Assembly: GCF_033843265.1 (NCBI RefSeq)
Contig: NZ_JAWXRD010000002.1
Coordinates: forward strand, 428,162 to 492,161
Source of the DNA: Scandinavium lactucae
GTDB lineage: Bacteria; Pseudomonadota; Gammaproteobacteria; Enterobacterales; Enterobacteriaceae
Length of the DNA: 64,000 bases
Reading direction: 5' to 3'
Of the stretch, positions 59,721-64,000 are shown piece after piece; within the stretch, counting starts at the first letter, position 1; each line of letters begins with the position of its first letter. Below the pieces are notes generated by a model that worked only from the letters and a program-made list of their open reading frames with translations, was not told the DNA's origin and made no database searches. The translations under genes were made by a program, and so were the position numbers.

Positions 59721-60491
59721 TTATGCCGCTTTATGTGCTTCGGCCATGATGGTATCGCTGGTAAACGATCCGTCAGCCTGTAACTCAAAATAGTCCTTCA
59801 CTTCCAGGGAAGCGCTTTCCTGATACAACCGAATGGCAGTGCACAGCGCTTCTGGCGTACGCATCCGCGCAACCCAGGAACCGTATTCCAGCGGCAACCG
59901 ATCGGTAATCAAACTGTCGGTAATCAGCCCGGCGTCATTGATCATCGAGAACCATTCGCCGCTTGAGTAATTTCGTACGTGCGAGGTATCGCGCAACGCT
60001 TCCACGGTCTGTAACCAGATATCCCGCAGCGGGTGGCCAGGGGACATAATATCCATAATAATAACGATGCCGCCCGGCTTCAGCACTCGTTTAATTTCCC
60101 GCATTGCCTGACCGACATCATGCCAATGATGAGCCGAATAGCGGCTGATGACTACGTCATAGGAGGCATCGTCAAAGGGCAAAATCTCAGCGTATCCCTG
60201 CGATGGTGTAATGTTGTTCAGCCCTCTATCAACGGCGGCCTGTTTCACCACATCAAGCATTTGTGCCGACAGATCGTAGGCAGTTACCTGTGCCACGTGG
60301 GCGGCGGCAACGAAGCTGGCATGCCCTGCCCCACAGCCCAAATCCAGCACCGTTGCCTGCGGAAAGGCGCTCAGCCGCTCTGCGAGGCGCTGCAAATCAC
60401 GCCCGGTTGCGTGCACCGCACTGGTTAAATAGGCGCTTGCCTGGGAGCCAAACTGTTTATCGACGTTATTGTGGTGAGATTGTGTTGTCAT
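59721..60491 (-). CDS. yafE: SAM-dependent methyltransferase, YafE-like
   Basis: The 256-residue class I methyltransferase has VLDLGCGAGHASFVAAAH (SAM motif I), YDVVISRYSAHHWHD and IKRVLKPGGIVIIMDIMSPGHP, like the UbiE/COQ5 group. It corresponds to E. coli yafE, which is shorter in K-12 (207 residues), so this looks like the full-length form. Substrate unknown. Confidence 0.85.
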   Translation of the reverse strand: MTTQSHHNNVDKQFGSQASAYLTSAVHATGRDLQRLAERLSAFPQATVLDLGCGAGHASFVAAAHVAQVTAYDLSAQMLDVVKQAAVDRGLNNITPSQGYAEILPFDDASYDVVISRYSAHHWHDVGQAMREIKRVLKPGGIVIIMDIMSPGHPLRDIWLQTVEALRDTSHVRNYSSGEWFSMINDAGLITDSLITDRLPLEYGSWVARMRTPEALCTAIRLYQESASLEVKDYFELQADGSFTSDTIMAEAHKAA

Positions 60492-60574
60492 TGTGCTGTC
60501 CTTCGGTTAGTTGAATGATAAAAGGGCAGCACCTTAGGTGCACAGGTCTGCCCCACGGCAGACCTGACTTACCT

Positions 60575-61375
60575 TTATCGCTCAGGTTTGCCGGGACTGA
60601 ATTCCACTAGTAGTGGGTTGTGATCGGATGCGCGGGTGACCAGAACAGAGGCTTCGTGCACATTCAAACCACGGTAGAACACAAAATCGAGCGGGCGACC
60701 AAAGGCACGACGCCGTTGATCGTCGGTAAAGCGGACTTCACGCAGCGACATTTCACGCGCGAAGCGGTAAAGGGCATTCATTCGCGGACGGCTCCAGGCA
60801 TTGAAATCGCCCGCCATGATAATAGGCCCGCTGTGATGCGCAATTTGATCGCCAATCGGCAGTAATTGTTTGCTGTAGACATCCACACCGAGGCTGAAAT
60901 TGACCGCGTGGATATTTACAACCATCAGCAGACGCGCGTCCGGCAAGGGATAAACCGTCACCAGTGCCGATTTTGCCAGGCGCAAGATCGGTTCTCGCTC
61001 GCGTAACGGGCAACAATAGACGGGATGGGCCGAGGATAAGGTCATGACACCCGACGGGTGCTGTGGCAATAAAAAGGCAGGAACCTGATCGGCTGCCAGA
61101 TAATGGGTGGTGGCAAAGCGCACCAGTTCGGGCGTCGTTTGCGCTTCCTGAAGTAAAACCAGATGCGCGTCTTTGCCGAAATTCTTCAGCACCGATAACC
61201 ATTCGGCACGCTGCTGTTTGAAAATGTTCCACACCAGAACGCGAATTTTTGCTTCGCTACTCAATGGCTCCCCGGCGGGCAATGCCTGACCAATAGTTGC
61301 GAACGAACCGGGAGGTAAGATCCTCTCGGCCGGTTGTCCGGCAACATAGCGCATGGCATAGGTATTTTTTCGCAC
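60575..61375 (-). CDS. yafD: Endonuclease/exonuclease/phosphatase-fold protein YafD
   Basis: The 266-residue product matches E. coli YafD almost throughout (MRKNTYAMRYVAGQPAERIL, LVLLQEAQTTPELV, MAGDFNAWSR, ASDHNPLLVEF). The Glu of LLQEAQ, Asn/Asp of GDFNAW and the final SDHNP are the EEP catalytic residues. Reported to affect serum survival in E. coli; its substrate is not known. Confidence 0.93.
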   Translation of the reverse strand: MRKNTYAMRYVAGQPAERILPPGSFATIGQALPAGEPLSSEAKIRVLVWNIFKQQRAEWLSVLKNFGKDAHLVLLQEAQTTPELVRFATTHYLAADQVPAFLLPQHPSGVMTLSSAHPVYCCPLREREPILRLAKSALVTVYPLPDARLLMVVNIHAVNFSLGVDVYSKQLLPIGDQIAHHSGPIIMAGDFNAWSRPRMNALYRFAREMSLREVRFTDDQRRRAFGRPLDFVFYRGLNVHEASVLVTRASDHNPLLVEFSPGKPER

Positions 61376-61731
61376 GGTAGATTTCTGACCTCAATAACAG
61401 AAAAACCACGCTGACATCACAGTGTGGTTCTTCTGTTATAGGGGCTATTGCTCACAGTTTCAACGCTATTTTTCAGAAAGATGCGTCTCATACTGTAAGC
61501 AAATAAGGACTCTGCCTTTAGCCAAGTGCAACTTGGGCTGGCTTATCAAGCCGCCCACGGCCCCCGATTAACAGGAAGGCAACCAGTAGGATCACCGTGC
61601 CGATCCAGGGGTCTGCGCCAGTGGCATAATTTATTCCATATCATCAGGATTAAGATGACATGCAGTATGCGCCAGTGTTTAAATAACAAAAAAGGTCAAA
61701 ATCTCAATAGAATTTTGCAGGTGGAGCAACA
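61376..61731. other. Divergent yafD-yafC intergenic region
   Basis: It contains the two promoters and a short hairpin (AACCAC...GTGGTT, about 61407-61428). I see no RNA gene. Bases near 61540-61640 show weak open frames only. Confidence 0.4.
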
Positions 61732-62661
61732 ATGAGAGCCACATCAGAAGAAATTGCCATCTTTATTGCCGTGGTCGAAAGCGGCAGCTTCAGCCGCGCC
61801 GCAGAGCTGCTCGGTCAGGCCAATTCGGCGGTCAGCCGGGCCGTTAAAAAACTCGAATCGAAGCTTGGTGTGAGTTTACTCAACCGTACCACGCGCCAGC
61901 TGAGCCTGACCGAAGAGGGTGAGCGCTATTTCCGCCGTATGCAGGGCGTATTGCAGGAGATGGCTGCGGCTGAAAACGAGTTGATGGAAACCCGCCATAC
62001 GCCGCGCGGACTGCTGCGCATTGATGCGGCGACCCCGGTTATCCTGCATTATCTGCTGCCGCTGATTAAACCGTTTCGCGAGCGCTATCCAGAAATTACG
62101 TTGTCGCTGGTGTCGTCTGAAACGTTCATTAATCTCATTGAACGCAAGGTGGATGTGGCTATTCGGGTAGGTACGTTGACGGACTCCAGCCTGCGCGCTC
62201 GACCGTTGTTTGCCAGCTATCGCAAAATCATTGCTTCTCCGGAGTATGTTGAGCGCTTCGGAATGCCCGAAACCGTAGACGATCTAAAGCAGCATTTATG
62301 TCTTGGGTTTACAGAACCGGCGTCACTGAATATGTGGCCGTTAGCCTGCTGTGACGGACAACTGCATGAAGTGACATCGGGTATTTCATCGAACAGTGGC
62401 GAAACGCTGAAACAGCTCTGCCTAAGCGGGAATGGCATCGCCTGCCTGTCTGACTATATGGTGGATAAGGAGATTGCCAGAGGTGAGTTTGTCGAACTGC
62501 TGGCAGATAAACGACTGCCGGTAGAGATGCCTTTCAGCGCCGTGTATTACAGTGACCGGGCAGTCAGCACACGCATCAGAGCATTTATTGACTTCTTAAG
62601 TGATCACGAAACCCAGCGCAAAGCATTAAACGGGAGCGCGAGCGCCCCCGCGTTGAATTAA
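61732..62661 (+). CDS. yafC: LysR-family transcriptional regulator YafC
   Basis: The 309-residue product has a LysR winged helix at residues 1-60 (SFSRAAELLGQANSAVSRAVKKLESKLGVSLLNRTTRQLSLT) and a periplasmic-binding-protein-like effector domain. E. coli YafC has 304 residues. Targets are not known with certainty. Its stop overlaps the convergent dkgB by four bases. Confidence 0.92.
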   Translation: MRATSEEIAIFIAVVESGSFSRAAELLGQANSAVSRAVKKLESKLGVSLLNRTTRQLSLTEEGERYFRRMQGVLQEMAAAENELMETRHTPRGLLRIDAATPVILHYLLPLIKPFRERYPEITLSLVSSETFINLIERKVDVAIRVGTLTDSSLRARPLFASYRKIIASPEYVERFGMPETVDDLKQHLCLGFTEPASLNMWPLACCDGQLHEVTSGISSNSGETLKQLCLSGNGIACLSDYMVDKEIARGEFVELLADKRLPVEMPFSAVYYSDRAVSTRIRAFIDFLSDHETQRKALNGSASAPALN

Positions 62662-63461
62662 TCCCAGTCTGGTGCCAGACCTTCCGGGCTGACCAAACGG
62701 TCGTTACATTCCAGAGCCGCAATCGCTGTGCGGTCAGCCTCATCCAGTGTAAGCGCCTGCGTCTGTAGATTGCTGGCCAGGTTTTCACGTTTTGTCGAGG
62801 ATGGGATCACCGCATATCCTTCTCCCATCGCCCAGGCGAGAATAACCTGCGCTGGCGTGGCATTATGTTTCGCAGCAATTTTCGCTATAACCTCATCTTT
62901 TAACGCTTTGCCATAGGCTAACGTCATATAAGACGTGATATGGATACCGTGCTGTTTAGCCCATTCTACGACGCGGCGGTTTTGCAAATACGGTGAGAGT
63001 TCAATCTGATTGGTGGCAATATTCTCTGCCCCTACCGCGGCGATGGCTTTTTCCATCAGTGGGATAGTGAAGTTTGAAATCCCAATCTCACGCGTCAGCC
63101 CGCTATTTTTCGCTGCCAACAACGCCTGCATAAAATCTTCGACTGAAACGACATCATTCGGTGATGGCCAGTGAATCAGCGTTAAATCGACGTAGTCAGT
63201 CTGCAGCTTGTTCAGGCTCTCTTTCAGGCTGGGGATCAGCGCCTCTTTGCTCAGGTTTTCAATCCAAATTTTAGTCGTGATAAACAATTCACTGCGCGGC
63301 ACGCCACTTTCAGCAATCGCCTGGCCCACAGCCGCCTCGTTATCGTAGATCTGAGCGGTGTCGATAGCACGATAGCCAAGCTCAAGTGCCGTCTTCACGG
63401 AAGTGATTACCACATCATCTTTCAGACGGAATGTACCTAAACCAAATGCAGGGATTGCCAT
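62658..63461 (-). CDS. dkgB: 2,5-diketo-D-gluconate / methylglyoxal reductase B
   Basis: The 267-residue aldo-keto reductase has the tetrad Asp-Tyr-Lys-His in YRAIDTAQIYDNEAAVG, TTKIW and LIHWPSP, plus the NADPH segment IPSSTKRENLASN. DkgB reduces 2,5-diketogluconate and also methylglyoxal. Length equals E. coli DkgB. Confidence 0.95.
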   Translation of the reverse strand: MAIPAFGLGTFRLKDDVVITSVKTALELGYRAIDTAQIYDNEAAVGQAIAESGVPRSELFITTKIWIENLSKEALIPSLKESLNKLQTDYVDLTLIHWPSPNDVVSVEDFMQALLAAKNSGLTREIGISNFTIPLMEKAIAAVGAENIATNQIELSPYLQNRRVVEWAKQHGIHITSYMTLAYGKALKDEVIAKIAAKHNATPAQVILAWAMGEGYAVIPSSTKRENLASNLQTQALTLDEADRTAIAALECNDRLVSPEGLAPDWD

Positions 63462-63586
63462 AATTTCCTCTTTAATTACTTTATATGTGTATTTAGAGAA
63501 TTATGACGAGTTGAAGGGAAGTGAAAAAGAGTCGAAAACGCAGAGGATTTTTGCGATATGAGCAATAATGTTTATTTTTTACATAA

Positions 63587-63616
63587 GAAAAAGCCCTGAG
63601 CAAATGCTCAGGGCTC
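63587..63616 (-). terminator. rrn operon terminator after aspU
   Basis: On the minus strand GAGCCCTGAGC, ATTT, GCTCAGGGCTTTTTC forms a strong terminator just beyond the distal tRNA. Confidence 0.9.
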
Positions 63617-63624
63617 TTAATAAG

Positions 63625-63701
63625 TGGCGGAACGGACGGGACTCGAACCCGCGACCCCCTGCGTGACAGGCAGGTATTCTAACCGACTGAACTACCGCTC
63701 C
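63625..63701 (-). tRNA. aspU: tRNA-Asp (anticodon GUC), distal gene of an rrn operon
   Basis: The 77-base gene is identical over its length to the aspV copy at 55441, with CCA encoded. It lies 53 bases past the 5S gene and before the terminator, as aspU does in rrnH of E. coli. Confidence 0.97.
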
Positions 63702-63754
63702 ACCGAATTTCTCTACAACCACCGGTTTGATGCCCCGGTTTACTGCTTAATTTG

Positions 63755-63874
63755 ATGCCTGGCAGTTCCCTACTCTCGCATGGGGAGACCCCACACTACC
63801 ATCGGCGCTACGGCGTTTCACTTCTGAGTTCGGCATGGGGTCAGGTGGGACCACCGCGCTGTTGCCGCCAGGCA
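63755..63874 (-). rRNA. rrf: 5S ribosomal RNA
   Basis: The 120-base minus-strand gene begins TGCCTGGCGGCAACAGCGCG and ends CTGCCAGGCAT; helix I pairs TGCCTGGC with the end. Enterobacterial type, in order 23S-5S-tRNA-Asp. Confidence 0.97.
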
Positions 63875-63968
63875 AATTCTGTTACCAAAATGCTCTCTGA
63901 GCACTCCGGTTAATCTGTTATCAAGCCAAAAATCGTGTCTCTCACCGCCAAAACAGCTTCGGCGTTGT

Positions 63969-64000
63969 AAGGTTAAGCCTCACGGTTCATTAGTACTGGT
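63969..64000 (-). rRNA. rrl: 23S ribosomal RNA, 3' end only
   Basis: The last 32 bases match the enterobacterial 23S 3' end (minus strand ...GAACCGTGAGGCTTAACCTT). The rest of the gene lies to the right of the window. Confidence 0.9.

Noticed and set aside
1..64000. CRISPR array or full insertion sequence
   Set aside because: No regularly spaced repeats and no transposase frame with recognisable motifs were seen on either strand.

Overview
This is a chromosomal window from a gamma-proteobacterium of the family Enterobacteriaceae. From the thrW tRNA (21646) to the right edge the gene order is that of the E. coli thrW-rrnH segment, read in the opposite direction: thrW, proA, proB, phoE, crl, frsA, gpt, pepD, dinB, dpaA(yafK), yafJ, gmhA, fadE, yafV, aspV, dnaQ, rnhA, yafS, gloB, mltD, yafE-like, yafD, yafC, dkgB, aspU, 5S and 23S rRNA. 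Two blocks absent from E. coli K-12 sit in this backbone: a Na+-translocating NADH:quinone reductase operon (nqrABCDEF-nqrM, 30950-37009) and a purine-ring catabolism (hpx) cluster (43281-54718). That combination points to the Enterobacter/Klebsiella/Lelliottia side of the family, but I cannot name the species.

Layout. (1) 1-8541: a variable region with the 3' part of a butyrate kinase gene, acetoacetate decarboxylase, an SlyB-like lipoprotein, an acetyl-CoA synthetase paralogue, a protein with two tandem ribbon-helix-helix-like repeats, a CRP-like regulator, a small overlapping ORF, long AT-rich gaps and two orphan terminators. (2) 8542-21662: a P4-family phage satellite integrated in thrW and bounded by an imperfect direct repeat. 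I can see integrase with arm-type sites at both ends, a likely cos region, the late operon (Sid-like, Psu, Delta) behind two exact Delta/Ogr operators, a likely replication origin with iterons, a CI/C4-type immunity RNA candidate, AlpA, an Icd/Ash-family protein, two small coupled ORFs and the alpha primase-helicase. The satellite carries three AT-rich cargo genes that look like anti-phage candidates: a SIR2-family protein, a GHKL ATPase fused to a PD-(D/E)xK nuclease and sitting directly behind int, and an unrecognised 470-residue protein with a PD-(D/E)xK-like core. (3) 21646-64000: the core backbone with the nqr and hpx blocks.

How the genes work together. In the satellite, int and AlpA would govern integration and excision; alpha replicates from the iteron sites; Delta (or a helper's Ogr) would switch on sid-psu-delta, whose products redirect helper capsids. 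The cargo occupies the slot where P4 carries gop/beta, plus a second, less usual slot beyond alpha. In the hpx cluster, 5-hydroxyisourate hydrolase, OHCU decarboxylase, allantoin racemase, allantoinase, allantoate amidohydrolase, ureidoglycine aminotransferase and the HpxWXYZ oxalurate/oxamate enzymes form a route from the uricase product to ammonia. Three sequence-perfect or near-perfect sigma-54 promoters, with NtrC-like sites at two of them, indicate nitrogen-limitation control. Uricase itself is not in the window. All assignments come from reading the sequence and recalled family knowledge; no database search was run.
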